A program made the translations under genes and the position numbers. Below the pieces are notes generated by a model that had not been told where the DNA came from, searched no databases, and worked only from the letters and a program-made list of their open reading frames with translations. A stretch of DNA of 64,000 nt, taken from Neoceratodus forsteri. Taxonomy: Eukaryota; Chordata; Ceratodontiformes; Ceratodontidae. Location: contig CM057451.1 of NCBI GenBank assembly GCA_016271365.2, forward strand, positions 366,379,501 through 366,443,500, written 5' to 3'. Positions 32,645 to 43,763 of this stretch are shown piece after piece; position 1 is the first letter of the stretch, and the number at the start of each line of letters is the position of its first letter.

Positions 32645-34643
32645 CTAGCCGCTCAGGAACCAGGCCGTCAGGTGCAGGGATTGAAGGTCCGGGTGGAGAA
32701 CCTTCCCCTGGTTGACTGAGATCAGGTCCGGGCGGGCTGGGAGCCGCCTCTGGAGCCTGGAGCTGAGGCTAAGGAGATGTGGATACCAGAACTGGTGGGG
32801 CCAGTCTGGGGCTACCAGAATCACCTGCGCCTTGTCCCTCCTCGCCTTGAGAAGCACCTTGTAGATCAAGGGAAATGGGGGAAAGGCGTAGAAGAGGCCC
32901 GGGGTCCACGGCCTCGAGAAGGCATCCCCCTGCAGCGAGCCCTGCTGAGCGGGGTGGGCATGAAACAGCCTCAGCTTCGCATTCTCCCTGAAGGCAAACA
33001 GGTCCACCTGAGGCGTGCCCCAGTGGGAGAACAGATCTTGTACTACCTCCAGCAGGAGAGACCACTCATGAGACGCAGCCCCTATCTGGCTTAGGGCATC
33101 GGCCAGAGTGTTGGAGGCTCCTGCCACATGGATGGCTAGGAGATCCGCCCCCAGGCTGTGCACGATGGACCAAGTGCGGAGAGCTTGCTTGCACAGGGGC
33201 ATGGAGCACATCCCGCCCTGGTGGTTTAGGTAGTACATGGTCGTGGTATTGTCCGTCTGGACCTGGACCACTTGACCCCGTACAAAAGGAGCAAAGGCAG
33301 CGAGGGCTAGACAGACTGCTCCAAGCTCCAGCAGGTTGATGTGGCATCAGGACTCCCGAGGGGACCAGAGGCCATGCGCTCTGTGCTCCCCCGTCGGTCG
33401 ACAGAGAGACCATCGGCTCAGGGCGGACAAACGGGATGCCCTCCTGCAGATAAACTGGAACGATCCACCACTGGAGAGCGTTTCACATCTCCTGGGTCAC
33501 TGCCACTGGCTGGTCCAAAGGACCGGAGCGCTGTGACCATTGGCTGGCCAGTCCCCATTGCAGGGGAAGCATGTGCCAATGGGCCCAATGGACCACGCTG
33601 GTGCAGGCCGCCATGAGGCCCAGGAGGCGCAGAAAGTCCCGGGCAGGGCGCAACTGCCCAACCTGAAATGATTGGGCTATGGAGGAAAGAACCTCGGCCT
33701 TGTCTGCCGGGAGCTGTGCTCTGGCTCGAAGAGAGTCGAGCTCTGCCCCGATGAATTGAATCACCTGCTTTGGCATGAGTTCCGACTTGGCCTCGTTGAT
33801 GAGGAGGCCAATCTGAGAGCAAACCTGGAGGGCCACATCCCTGGACTGCTCCATCTCCAGTCTGGAGGAGGCTGCAATCAGCCAGTCGTCCGGGTAAGGG
33901 TACACCCGGACCCTTCAGCGCCACAGGAATGCTGTCACCACTGCCATGCATTTGGTGAAGACCCTGGGAGCTGGAGAGAGGCCGAAGGGCATGGCCCGAA
34001 ACTCGTAAATCGCTGGTGGGACAGACGCATTGGGACATGAAAGAATGCATCCTGGAGGTCCAGAGAACAGAACCACATGCCTCGCTCCAAGGATGGAAAT
34101 GATCTGAGCCAGAGTGACCATCCTGAAGGTTCGAGACCTTAGGAACCTGTTCAGGTCGTGCAGGTCTAGAATGAGGCACCAGCCCCCAGTCCGTTTTGGG
34201 ACCAGGAAATACCTGGACACAAACCCTGGGTCTGGTGGAGGATCCGCCACCTCCCTGATCACCTCCTTCTGGAGGAGCAGGGCAATGTCAGCTCGACGGG
34301 CCGACAAAGAGGCTGCGGACCCCGTAGCTCCCTGTGGGGCGACAGCTCGGAAGGGCGGGGCCTGCTTGAACTCCAGAGGCAGACCCTTTCCTACCACTTC
34401 TAACACCCAGCGGTCCGAGGTGACAGCGGACCAGGCAGAAAGAAAGAGGCGGAGCCTTCCACCCACGGGGGAAGCAACGAGGCTGGGGGCGACACCCCCC
34501 AACCCGTCACTGGGCAGGCTTGGAGGAGGGACTGGCCAAGGGGCCTCCTGGGCCTTTTCCTCCTGGAGGAAGCTGCAGGCTTGGCTTTGAGGTGCCAAGT
34601 GCGAGCCTGCTGACCCTGATGCTGGTGTTGCTGGGCCAGACAT
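32645..34643 (-). pseudogene. DIRS beta reverse transcriptase-RNase H
   Basis: From about 34260: SRYFLVPKRTGGWCLILDLH and FRMVTLAQIISIL. The SLDLQDAFFH strand is frame-shifted near 34060. Then FRAMPFGLSPAPRVFTKCMA and VYPYPDDWLIAAS (33890), where Pro replaces the Leu of YLDD but both Asp remain. The FIGAELDSLRARAQ linker follows. RNase H at 33271-32900 has VQTDNTTTMYYLNHQGG and SNTLADALSQIG, then HWGTPQVDLFAFRENAK and the PDWPHQFWYPHLLSLS tail. At least three frames. A polymerase for circular DIRS DNA; not intact. Confidence 0.85.
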
Positions 34644-36820
34644 GCAGCAGGAGCAGAAGGGCGAAAGGGCTTACACTGCTGCTGGCGGCCTTTGTCCTTC
34701 TGGGCAGACGTGACCGAGTCCAAGGTGGCACTGGACTTCTCGATCCTCTGGAGATGGCCTTCCACCCCGGGCCCAAACAAGTCGGTACCCAGGAAGGGGA
34801 CGTCTGCCAGCTGTGCTGGGTATCCGCTGTGAAGGTGGAGATCCGCAGCCAAGCTCTGCGGCACATAGCCACTGCAGCCACTACTGACTGGGTACAAGAG
34901 TCTCCAATATCCAGAGCAGTTTGGAGCTACTGCTTTGCCACCACCTTTCCCTGATCCAGCACCTGATTGACCATAGTCTGGAGGTCAGCCAGGAGATGAG
35001 GGATCACCTCATCCAGGGAGCCCATAAGGGCGTGGGAGAAGTGCGCCATCAGTACGACTGAACTGGCCTGATGGAGGCCTAGTGAGGACGCAGCGTACAC
35101 TTTACGCCCGGCATAGTCCAGCTTTTTGGACTCTCTGTCAGGAGGCTTGTCCACGTCCCTGGTATTCCTGGAAAGCTGGAAAACACTATCAGTAACAAGC
35201 CCCTCCACAGAGGGGTGTTCCGAAAAACCGGACAGTGAACTGGTAGGGACTGCGTGCCGAAGGAGCAGGACAAGAAGCTGGCTGCTGCCATAACTCCAAG
35301 GCTGGGCCAACAATGGCTTCAGCCACTGGAAAGGCCTCCGTGAGAGAATTCCCTCGGTCCAGTATCTCCGTGAGGGGATACTTGGCCCGCTTGGACACGG
35401 GTTCGAGCTGCATCCCAGTAGATTCTGAGATGAGCCGAAGCAGACCCATGAACGAGGATGGGATTTCGTCCACCGACTGTCCCCCAGTGGACTCCAGGTC
35501 AAGGGGCCTGGAGAACAGGGAAGAGTCGTCATCAGACTCCGAGGAGTCTGTGAACAGCTGCCTAGGGCCTGAGCCACCCTCCACCTGCCGAGGAGGGTCG
35601 GGAGTGAGGGTGACCGACAACCGATGGGACAACCCCCAACCCGACCGAGAATCCTTGGTCGGAGCACCAGATTTAGGTTGTGGAGGCGGGGGTTCCACTA
35701 CAATAGGTGGCGCAGCTGGTTTCAGCTGAACAACCGGTGCCGGTTTGGGCTCCTCGACAACCATGAGGGATTGTTTCGGCCTTTCAGGTGACAGCCACTT
35801 AATGGAAGGCGACGGGGTCAGCTTGTTCCCGGTCAGAAGGAGCTGCTGCCACATTAAGTCCTCACAGCATCGACGCAACTTGCGCCAAAGCCTTTCCTCT
35901 GAGGAGGAAGAAGACGAGGACAAGCGGCGCCACCGCTTCCCTCGGTGCCAAGACCGAGACCGCCGGTGTCGGCGGGATCGGCTGGACCGAGAGGAGGTCC
36001 AAGATCAAGACCGTCGGTGTTTCCGAGGGTGGATCTGGGAGGGAGCGGGGGAAACCCATTCCTCCCTCGGCTCGGGAACCTTAACGGGGACTCCGGCATA
36101 GGAGGCGCAGGCAAGACCTCGGTTTCCACCGGGGGAACCGGTGAAGAAGGGTTGTCGGCTTCTCCAGTCAACAACCCATCCGACGGGTCGAGAAAAATCT
36201 CGACCGAGGCGACGGGTGCCTCAGCCGGCTGACCTGACGGGGACACTGTGAAGCCAGCAGCCTTAGCTGCAACCTCGACCGAAGTAGAGTGTCGACTGTC
36301 CGGGGAAGGGGACCTCGCCCGTTCCCACGAACGCCGACGGTGGGACTTTCCCTTCGAGTCCTTCTTCTTGGACCGAGAGGATCGATGGACCCCTCACCTT
36401 TCGTGGAGAGGGATTGACAAAGCTCCTTAAAAGAAGCTGTGTAGGAGGAGCCCAAGGAGAGCGGGATAAATCCCACGACCCAGGAGGATGAAGATGCGGC
36501 CTGGGCCGCCTCCTCCTTGAGGGCAATCATCTGCTCAAGTTGCTCAGCCGAGCCCGCCGCCATGGACACCGCCCAACGGGCGTCCTTTGACTTCACCGGC
36601 GGAATACGTCTCTTGGGGCGCCCAAGTTGGAGTCTGACAACATGGTCTTAGAGGAAATTGGCCGAGAAGGACTTGCACAAATCGCAGGCCTGCGGATCGT
36701 GGTCAAGCCCGAGGCAATAGACGCATGTGGAGTGCGGATCAGTCCAAGACATCTTCTGTCTGCATGGGCACCGCCGAAAACGTGGAGTCGATTTATCCAT
36801 CGCAGCCGCGAAGGAAGAAA
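34400..36820 (-). pseudogene. DIRS beta gag
   Basis: It starts at Met (36807) with MDKSTPRFRRCPCRQKMSWT and the cluster CVYCLGLDHDPQACDLCKSF. Next come an acidic/Ala-rich helical stretch (EQLEQMIALKEEAAQAASSS), a long Ser/Pro/Arg-rich region, and a middle block shared with alpha (SGFSEHPSVEGLVTDSVFQL, DVDKPPDRESKKLDY, AAS-LGLHQASSVVLMAHFSHA). The Lys/Arg/Gln-rich tail lies at 34800-34500. About five frame changes were counted by eye. At some 800 codons it is longer than gamma gag. Confidence 0.75.
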
Positions 36821-36929
36821 CAGACCGAAGTCTTGTAAACTTTAAAATTAGTTTTGGGTTAACCAAAGAGTTTGGATCCAGTCTAAATGCAGAGCGCTAA
36901 GGAGGGAACCTGAGCTTCCAAGCAGTAAG

Positions 36930-37062
36930 GAAGATCTGGAGTCATGGGGCGGAGCAGAGAGTTTTACCAACTGGGTGGGTGGGAGGAGCCAGCTTGAAGA
37001 CCCTTCCGGCAAGATTTAAAGCGGCAAGGAACCTGCCATGAAGTGTGGATTGAACAACATAT
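36930..37062. repeat. DIRS beta right inverted terminal repeat
   Basis: Partner of 31289-31417 in reverse complement. The outermost bases to 37078 are unique to this end and recur in the internal complementary region. Confidence 0.9.
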
Positions 37063-37078
37063 CCATGTCCCTAGAATA

Positions 37079-37345
37079 TATGGTTCACATCCACACTCGA
37101 GCAGTTCCACAGGAACAATGTTATTGGCCGGACGTCTTTAAGCTAAGCTCCTCCCACCATTGGGAAGTATATCCCCAGACTCCACCACATAATGTCAGAT
37201 CTGACACGCTGAAAGCAGGATCCGTGTGCCACTTGCCAGGGGAGGCCGGGTGGGTTGTGTAGATGTGAACCATATACCACCCTAGCACTACGGTTACAGA
37301 CGAGTACCCTATGCTTTTAAGGCATGGATACGGTTCACTTATGCA
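37079..37345. repeat. DIRS alpha2 left repeat and internal complementary region
   Basis: 37079-37180 is the inverted repeat, partner of 60290-60402 and also of alpha1 30660-30772. 37258-37345 is the complementary region: GTGAACCATATACCACCCTA is the reverse complement of the left end, and GGCATGGATACGGTTCAC mirrors the right end. The outermost bases of the left end lie at 31212-31246, separated by DIRS beta. Confidence 0.75.
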
Positions 37346-37398
37346 CACCATGGCAGACTCCTTGTAGTTTTCCAGGAGGAGGGGCAATGCATGAACCC

Positions 37399-38274
37399 CT
37401 ACTTAGTGAACAATGACTGGAGAACCGAGGTCCCAAAATCTGCATCCCGGCATGACTCCAGGTCAATGCGGTAGTGGGAAATGAAGGTTTCTGCTGACTG
37501 CCAGGTAGCAGCCCTAAAGATCTCCTGTATGGGGTTGTCCCTGGAAGCAGCCTCTGAGGCAGCAGTATGTCTGGTGAAATGAGCCCCCAGCCAACTATAG
37601 CAGAGGTCGATGCAAGAAGTGATCCACCTTGCAATCGTCCGCTTTGCTCCTGTTTTAACAGGTGTCTTCAGTATAGGTGACAAACAAGTGGCAAGCCTGT
37701 CCTCAAACTCCAGCTCTGCGTATCACATGAGAGTGCTCTCTGCAGGTCCAGAGTAAAAGATGGGCTGGTGAAATACATTGGTAAGTTAATCACCTGGTTA
37801 AGGTGAAACTCTGAAACCACCTTTGGGAGGAAATTCGGGTTGGGGTGAAGGAGAACCTTGTCCTATGGAAGACCAGGTAGGGAGACTCCACCAAGGGCAC
37901 CTGGAGCTCCCCAATCCTTCTGGCTGATGTAACCGTCACCATGAAGGCAGCCTTCCACAACAGGTGTGACATTTCACACATATGCATTGGCTCAAAAAGG
38001 CTTGCCCATGAGCACTGCCAAAACCAACAGCAAGTCTCACGGTGGAGGTAGTATATGCACCGGAGGGGACAAGTGGTCCAGGCCCTTCACAAAGCACCCA
38101 GCTACCTTCTCCTGGGCCACTGCTGGCTTACCAGCCTGTGCCCAGTAAGCAGAGACAGTTGCCAGGTGCACCTTAAGCATCATCGCTCACAGCCTCAACT
38201 GGGAAAGGAACCAAAGGTAGTCCAGGAAGCTAACCACAGGACATACCACGGGATCCAGCTCCTTGCCCTGACAA
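37399..38274 (-). pseudogene. DIRS alpha2 tyrosine recombinase (N-terminally truncated)
   Basis: The catalytic Arg region VTVTSARRIGELQVPLVE lies at 37987-37900. After a frameshift, 94 residues run RTIARWITSCIDLCYSW, AHFTRHTAASEAAS (His-x-x-Arg), FISHYRIDLES (Tyr) and QSLFTK-stop. The region before the catalytic domain is cut at about 38274 by unrelated sequence. The missing core-binding domain and frameshifts make it inactive. It is closer to beta than to gamma. Confidence 0.8.
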
Positions 38275-39356
38275 GATGTTACGCAACAAGATGGCGGCTG
38301 TGTGTGACCTGCCTGAGTTTCAAGCTCAGCCACCCCTGCTAGAATTTTGTTTATAAATTTTGCTTTTGTTTTAATCTTGCTTGTTTTTTAGTTTAGTAAA
38401 TGTTATAATTTAGTCTAGTTAGGGCCTTATAGTGAAATAGTTTAGATTAGCAAAGCGTAACTTTTTTTCGGATCAGTAGTTCAGGGGTTTGTTCTGGTGT
38501 CTCTTACTGTTTGCTGCTATGTTTTGGACACCAATTGCTAGTGGTATTAAGTATTGCTAGTACTTCATTAAGTACTGTTAGCATTGTTTTTTATTCCCAC
38601 TGAGCTGTTTAATTTACTCCCTTACTTTGCACATTGGAGTTTTTATGTTATTTTACTGCTTTATGTTATGGCTGGCCATTTATTAGTAAAACCTTGACCG
38701 ACCTCTGATTGTATTGGAGACCTGCGGAGTTCTGCTCAGAGCTACCATTTTTTTGGCCTGGACTATTTGGCCCAGATTCTGTGTCTGGGCTGGTTGAGTG
38801 GAGCTGAGAAGCTGAGTGGAGCTAGGAAGCTGGAGTGGAGATGGAAGAATCACTCCTGAACAGTGAGGAGTTTGGAGTGTGGAGCTCGCTGCCGAAATCG
38901 CTTCAATTTGTGGATCGGTTGCCGGTGTGGTGAGAGCACGTCCGGCTGTTGACTGAAATCGGAGTTTGAAGTGTTTGTGCCTACTCTTTTGCTTCTCAAG
39001 TACTTGCTCCTTTTTTGCCCCTGGAGGGGCGGCTGGCAGGTTTGGGTTGTGCTGTGCTCCCGAGGAGGACAGTAACAGGGGGTCTGGACTGGAGGGTTGA
39101 CTCCCGGCTGCTGAGTTGGGCAAGGGGTTTTTTTGGCAGTCGGTGGGCGGCTGAATCTCCAGTGCCCCTCTGACCTGGGTGGCCTGTCTCGGCCTGCAAC
39201 TGCTGGTGGCTCACCACTCTGAGGGAGGGGAAGATGGCAGTACATTTCTCGGGCCGCAGCACTGGACTGGGGGTTGTGGCCTGGGCTGGCCTGTGACCAG
39301 AAAGGACTTCAAAGGGGTGCAGACCGGTGGATGGTGTGTGCCTCCGGGGGTGTGCC
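38275..39356. other. Unidentified 1.1 kb segment replacing part of DIRS alpha2
   Basis: Starts AGATGTTACGCAACAAGATGGCGGC, a phrase reminiscent of L1-type 5' ends. Then comes an AT-rich part (38340-38700) and a GC-rich part (38700-39340). No coding motif was recognised; proline- and serine-rich minus-strand frames look like composition effects. Alpha2 lacks the recombinase N-terminus and the end of RNase H here, so the event was an insertion with deletion, or two events. Confidence 0.45.
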
Positions 39357-40827
39357 CCACAGGAAGAAGAGGTGGTTTGCCACCTCCTGATTCAGGGACC
39401 ACTCATGCAATGTCTCTCCTACCCAGCTGAGAACATCCGTCAGCTGCCTCCTGACACTAGGGAAGGGAAGTGAGTTCCACCCTTCCTGTTCAGGTAGAAT
39501 GTGGTTGTGGTGTTGTCTGTCTGGGCCTGCATGACCTGTCCCCTGACTAATGGAGTGAACTCCGTCACAGCCAAGCACAGTACATGGAGCTCCAGCAGGT
39601 TTATGTGGTGATGGGACTCACTGAGTGACCAGAATCTGTGGGTTCTGTGATCTCCCAGGTCCGCTCCCCATTCCACCAGAGGTGCGTCTATCACGAGCAT
39701 GATGGTCAGTTCTGGGTGGACAAACGGGATTCCCTCCTCCAGGTTTTCTGGGACTAGCCACTACTAGATGGCCTCCCACACTGGCTGGGTCACTATGACG
39801 GCTGGTCAAAGTGGCTGAGATGCTGGGACCACTGACAGCTCAGCTCCCACTGAAGGTGATGCATTTGCCAGGGAGCCCAATGGACAATACTGTTGCAGGA
39901 CGCCATGTACCCCAGCAGCCTGAGGAAATCCAAGGCAGGGCGTGAGAGTCCAACCTGAAATGACTGGGCAAAGGACGCAAGATCCAGTGCTTAGTCTGCA
40001 GAGAGGCAGGTGCCTTGGCACACAGGGAGTCTAGTTCTGCCCCAAAGAATTTAATCACCTGCTTCTGTACCAGTTCGGACTCCTCTGTGTTGACCAGTAG
40101 GCACAAGTCTCAAAATGTCTGGAAAGGCAGATCTGTGGATCTCTCCAGTCTCTCTGGATGGACTGGCTAGCAGCCAGTCATCCAGGTAGGGATACATTCA
40201 AGGTGCCGCAAATCGGCCACCACCATTGCCATGCATTTGGTGAAGACCCGAGGTGCTGAGTCACGGCTGAAGGGCATGATCTGGAAGTGGTACAAGACCC
40301 CTTCTGCACATAACTAGAGGTACCATTAGTGGGATGGACAGATCGGAATGTGGAAAAAAGCATCCTGGAGGTCAAGGGAGCAGAACCACATGTTCCGCTC
40401 TAGGGATGGCATATTCTGATTCAGAGGGACCATCCTGAATTTGTGTTTCTGCATAAACTGGTTGAAATCAAGCAAATTCAATATGGAGCACCAAACCTCT
40501 GTCCATTTTGGTACGGGAAGTACCTGGACATATAACCTTGACTGGCCAGGGCTCTTGGGACATGAGCTAGCGCGCCTTTCACAAGAAGCTGAGCAATGTC
40601 CACCCTTATGGCAGACATTATGTCCCAAGGCACCCCAGACTCTTGAGGTACACAGAGGCAGAAGGGTAGCAGAGTGTTGAAGGCTCAAGAAAATCATCTG
40701 CCGACTACTTCCAACACCCACTTGTCCATTGTGATAGCGGACCAACATGGTAAGAAGTGACATAGCTGTCCTCCAACAGGGGGAACGGTCAAGGACAGGA
40801 CAGGACAGGTGGAGGGACACCACTCCC
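39357..40827 (-). pseudogene. DIRS alpha2 reverse transcriptase-RNase H
   Basis: From about 40560: RLYVQVLPVPKWTEVW, LLDFNQFMQKHKFRMVPLNQ, and SLDLQDAFFHIPI with the first catalytic Asp. After a shift, the PYLDDWLL box is readable on the minus strand at about 40171-40190, so unlike alpha1 both Asp are kept. Then KQVIKFFGAELDSLCAK (40060) and RNase H at 39700-39380: LVIDAPLVEWGADLGDH, QAQTDNTTTTFYLNRKGG, and ETLHEWSLNQEVANHLFFLW. The 5' side ends at 40827, where CR1 copy c is inserted. Several frames are needed. Confidence 0.8.
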
Positions 40828-41500
40828 CAACATAGAAACACAGAATCTGTCGGCAGATAAGGACCATACGGCCCACCTAGTCTGCCCATTTCCCTACTCA
40901 CTGCTGCAGCCCCAGATATTACTTGATCTGCGGTTGTACCGTTCTGCACATTCTCCAGGGTACCCTTATATCTACCCATGCACTCTTGAACCCCCGTATT
41001 GTTTTCGCTTCCACCACTTCTGCTGGAAGGCTGTTCCACGGCTCCACCACCCTTTCAGTGAAAAAGTACTTCCTAACATTACCCCAAGCCTTTCACCCTT
41101 CAGCCTCATATCATGCCCCCTTGTTCTTGTGCAGAGTTTTCTCTGAAATATGCTTTCCACCTGTATCCTGTTTATTCACCTAACGTACTTGAAAGTCTCC
41201 ATCATATCTCCCCTCTCCCTTCTTTTTTGTAATGAATAGATATTAAGGTCCTTAAGTCTTTCCTCGTAGGGCTTCTGGTGCGGTCCATGTACCATCTTCG
41301 CTGCTCTTCTCTGGACTGCCTCTATTTTGTCAATGTCCTTCCAGAGATGTGGTCTCCAGAATTGGACAGAATACTCCAGCTGAAGCCTCACCAGTGATAC
41401 AGTGGCATCACCACCTCTTTCCTTCTGCTTGTTATGCCCCTCCCTATGCACACCAACATTTTATTTGCTCTCCCCACCACCTTTTCAACCTGTCACTATG
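40828..41500 (-). mobile_element. CR1 LINE, copy c (5'-truncated)
   Basis: The 3' end begins ACATAGAAACACAGAATCTG at about 40831, with the cggcagataag and cccacctagtctgccc signature. The RT C-terminus follows at 41176-41451. Left flank CTCCCCAAC and right flank CAACCTGTCACT rejoin as one DIRS alpha2 phrase (compare 5370-5395), suggesting a short CAAC target duplication. Confidence 0.85.
41176..41451 (-). pseudogene. CR1 copy c RT C-terminal domain
   Basis: About 91 residues: LVRLQLEYSVQFWRPHLWKD, DKIEAVQRRAAKMVHGP, and EERLKDLNIYSLQKRRERGD, then a broken METFKYV end. This is only the most C-terminal part of CR1 ORF2 and has no catalytic residues. The rest of the element was never copied (5' truncation, common for LINEs). 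Confidence 0.8.
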
Positions 41501-41504
41501 CAGC

Positions 41505-42953
41505 TTTCGAAGGGGTACTGGTGGCTGCTGCCAGAGAAGCACCACTACCACAGCCCCCCCCCTTCTGAACCCTGGCCCCTGGTCTTCTGCTTGGGGTGCC
41601 TGGCCTGGAACTGCCCCTGTTGAGGCTTACTGAAAGGAGCAGTATTGGAAAGCCTGTTTCTTATGCTTCCTTTTTTAGTCCTTCTGGGACGAAGTCACAG
41701 AATCCAGGGTGGCAATGGATTTCTCGATTTGGATGAGATGTTCTTCCACCCGAGGGCCAAAAAGGTCACTACCGAGAAAAGGGACACTGGCCAGTTTATG
41801 CTGGGTGTCCACTGTAAGGGTGGACAAAAGCAGCCAGGCCCTGTGACGCATGGAGACAGCTGCTACCATGGCACGGGCACAAGAATCGCTCAATTCCAAG
41901 GCTGTCTGGAGCTGGTATTTTGCCAGCGACTGACCATGGTCTCTGATGAGCTTCACCGTCAACTGTTACTCGACAGGGAGGTGAGGGAGGACATCATCAA
42001 ATACTGCCTAAGAGTGACTGAAGTTAGCCATCATCACGGCATAGCTAGCCTGTTGGAGATTTAGAGGTGCTGCAGCGTACACCTTTTTAGTGGTGTGGTC
42101 AATCTTACGAGATTCCTTGTCCAGAGGCTTGTCCACATCCCCCTAGTGCCTGGATTTAGAGAACACCAAATCCATGACCAGACCTTCCAAAAAAAGATGG
42201 TCTGAAAATCCTGAAAGGGAGTCAGTGTGGACCGCATACCTACAGACCATACGGTCCAAGGGTGCTGGGCAGGATGCTGCCAGAGCTCCACAGCCAGTCT
42301 TAAAATGACCTCAGCCACAAAGAAGGAAACCCCTGAGGGTTTGTCCTAGTCCACAATGTCCCCGAGAAGGTACTTAGCCCTCTTCTGGACTGGTTCAAGT
42401 GGGACCATCATAGGCTCCATGAAGAGTAGGAGAAGTGCCCTGAGGGACATCGTGCCATGCTCGGAGGAAAATTCCTTCTCTGAACAGCAGTTAAAGAGTG
42501 AAGTCTCAGAAGAGACCATGGCCTCATGATCCGAATTGTCCGATGACTCCTCAAAAAATGGCCCTCAGACACTTCTCGCCATGGACCTCCTGAGAATCCT
42601 TACCCAGAGTGCTCCTCACCAACAACCAGCCTGACAAGCCAGAAGCTGACTGGCCAGCCTCCTTGGTTGGAACACCGACCATTGGCGGCAGTAGCTTCAC
42701 CCAAAGGGGTGGAGAAACAGCTGTGGGCTGCAGCTGCGTGGTGGTGTGGAATGGTGGGGGTGTCACTGGCAGTGGCCAGGAAACCACAGGTCCAAGGATT
42801 AGCACCCTACCCTGCATCCCAATGGCCCACTGTTGCCAGAGGAGCTCCTTCCTTGTAGCACCATGCCTCTTGCAGCAGTGTCTGTCCTCACCTGAGGATG
42901 AGGAGGTCGAGAAATATTGACAGTGATGCCTCCCGCCTGAGCAGGATTAAGAA
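41505..42953 (-). pseudogene. DIRS alpha2 gag, central and C-terminal part
   Basis: The minus-strand frame 41962-41675 carries the MRHRAWLLLSTLTVDTQHKL, VPFLGSDLFGPRVEEHLIQI and EKSIATLDSVTSSQKD blocks, matching beta gag (LFGPGVEGHLQRIEKSSATL). 42318-42061 has the FQDFQTIFFWKVWS shadow of the SDHP block, in shifted frame. The N-terminal remainder lies at 59278-60150, across a 16.3 kb insertion. No enzymatic motifs; the structural role is inferred. Confidence 0.7.
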
Positions 42954-43010
42954 CGGATGCGCTTCAAATTTCCAAGGAAGAAATTAAAAATAAAATCCAA
43001 AATCTTAAAG

Positions 43011-43519
43011 CTCAAGGCTGGCCCCGTGGCACTGAGGGCCAAGGCGTTGGGCGCCTTACCTCTCGCCATGCCGGCGACCTGTGTTTTGGAACAAGCATGG
43101 GTCGCTGGCAGATGGTGGTGGTGGGGGGAGGGCTGGCAGTGGATTGAGCATCGGCCAGGCAACTCTCCTGTCCTGGATTGGGGAAGTCGGCTCTCTCGGC
43201 CTAAGACCACCATCACATGGAGGTGTGATGGTGGTGCAGGCAAAGAGGGAGTCAGGAGCTACGCCAGGAATGGGTGGAGTGAAGTCGGCCGAGCCAAGGC
43301 GATCACGCGCGAATCCGACATTGTTTGGGGCTCTGGGAAGTAAGGGGAAAAGAAAAATGGAAAAAAGCGGGGGAGGAGGATGGATGACACCCCCAGGCTG
43401 GCTCTGGTGGTCCTGCCGGGGACGTGGGGGTGGCCCTGAAAGGACCGCAGAGGTCTGGTATGGATAGCCGACACAAGTCACTGGCCTGCCACAAAGATAA
43501 ACACCAATATAGAAAAAAC
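43011..43519 (+). mobile_element. GC-rich tRNA-derived SINE, copy 2, with 11-bp target duplication
   Basis: Flanked by AAATCTTAAAG at 43000-43010 and 43520-43530. The head GGCCCCGTGGCACTGAGGG and GCCAAGGCGTTGGGC resembles the A-box side of a Leu/Ser-type tRNA. ACCTGTGTTTTGGAACAAGC corresponds to the B-box region of copy 1. The tail is A-rich (ATAGAAAAAACA). The duplication shows LINE-mediated insertion. Confidence 0.7.
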
Positions 43520-43763
43520 AAATCTTAAAGTTCATTCTTCCCCCTCGCCCAGACATGATTTATTTAGACCCGGTAGGCCCACTAAGACTAGAAGTCCCTT
43601 TTTCAGGGGCGACTGGGGGAAGGGGGATACAGATGGTAACCAACTGAAATTGAACCAGATTAAGCTGTTGGTGATATTTTTTAGTGCTGGGGGAAATTTG
43701 GCCAGGACACTGGGGAAATTCCCCCATCTCTGCCAGCAGGGGGCTTGACTTCCTGGGAGCAGA

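Larger units (their letters stand above)
31247..37078 (-). mobile_element. DIRS beta, complete element inside the alpha2 left repeat
   Basis: A 5.8 kb element with inverted repeats at both ends, an internal complementary region at 31476-31570, and recombinase, RNase H, RT and gag in the expected minus-strand order. The termini (AATACAGGTTACTG on the left, GTCCCTAGA on the right) are inferred from their junction in the complementary region, CTGTATTTCTAGGGACATGG. No target duplication is seen. On both sides the neighbouring sequence is alpha2 terminal repeat. Coding regions are broken by a few frameshifts and stops. Confidence 0.88.

Noticed and set aside
38683..39262. Ser/Pro/Gln-rich minus-strand frames of 130-146 residues
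   Set aside because: Two frames overlap the same low-complexity DNA and neither has a domain; treated as composition effects.
43056..43556. 166-residue proline-rich minus-strand frame
   Set aside because: It overlies a GC-rich SINE copy in antisense; the proline bias follows from base composition and there is no domain.
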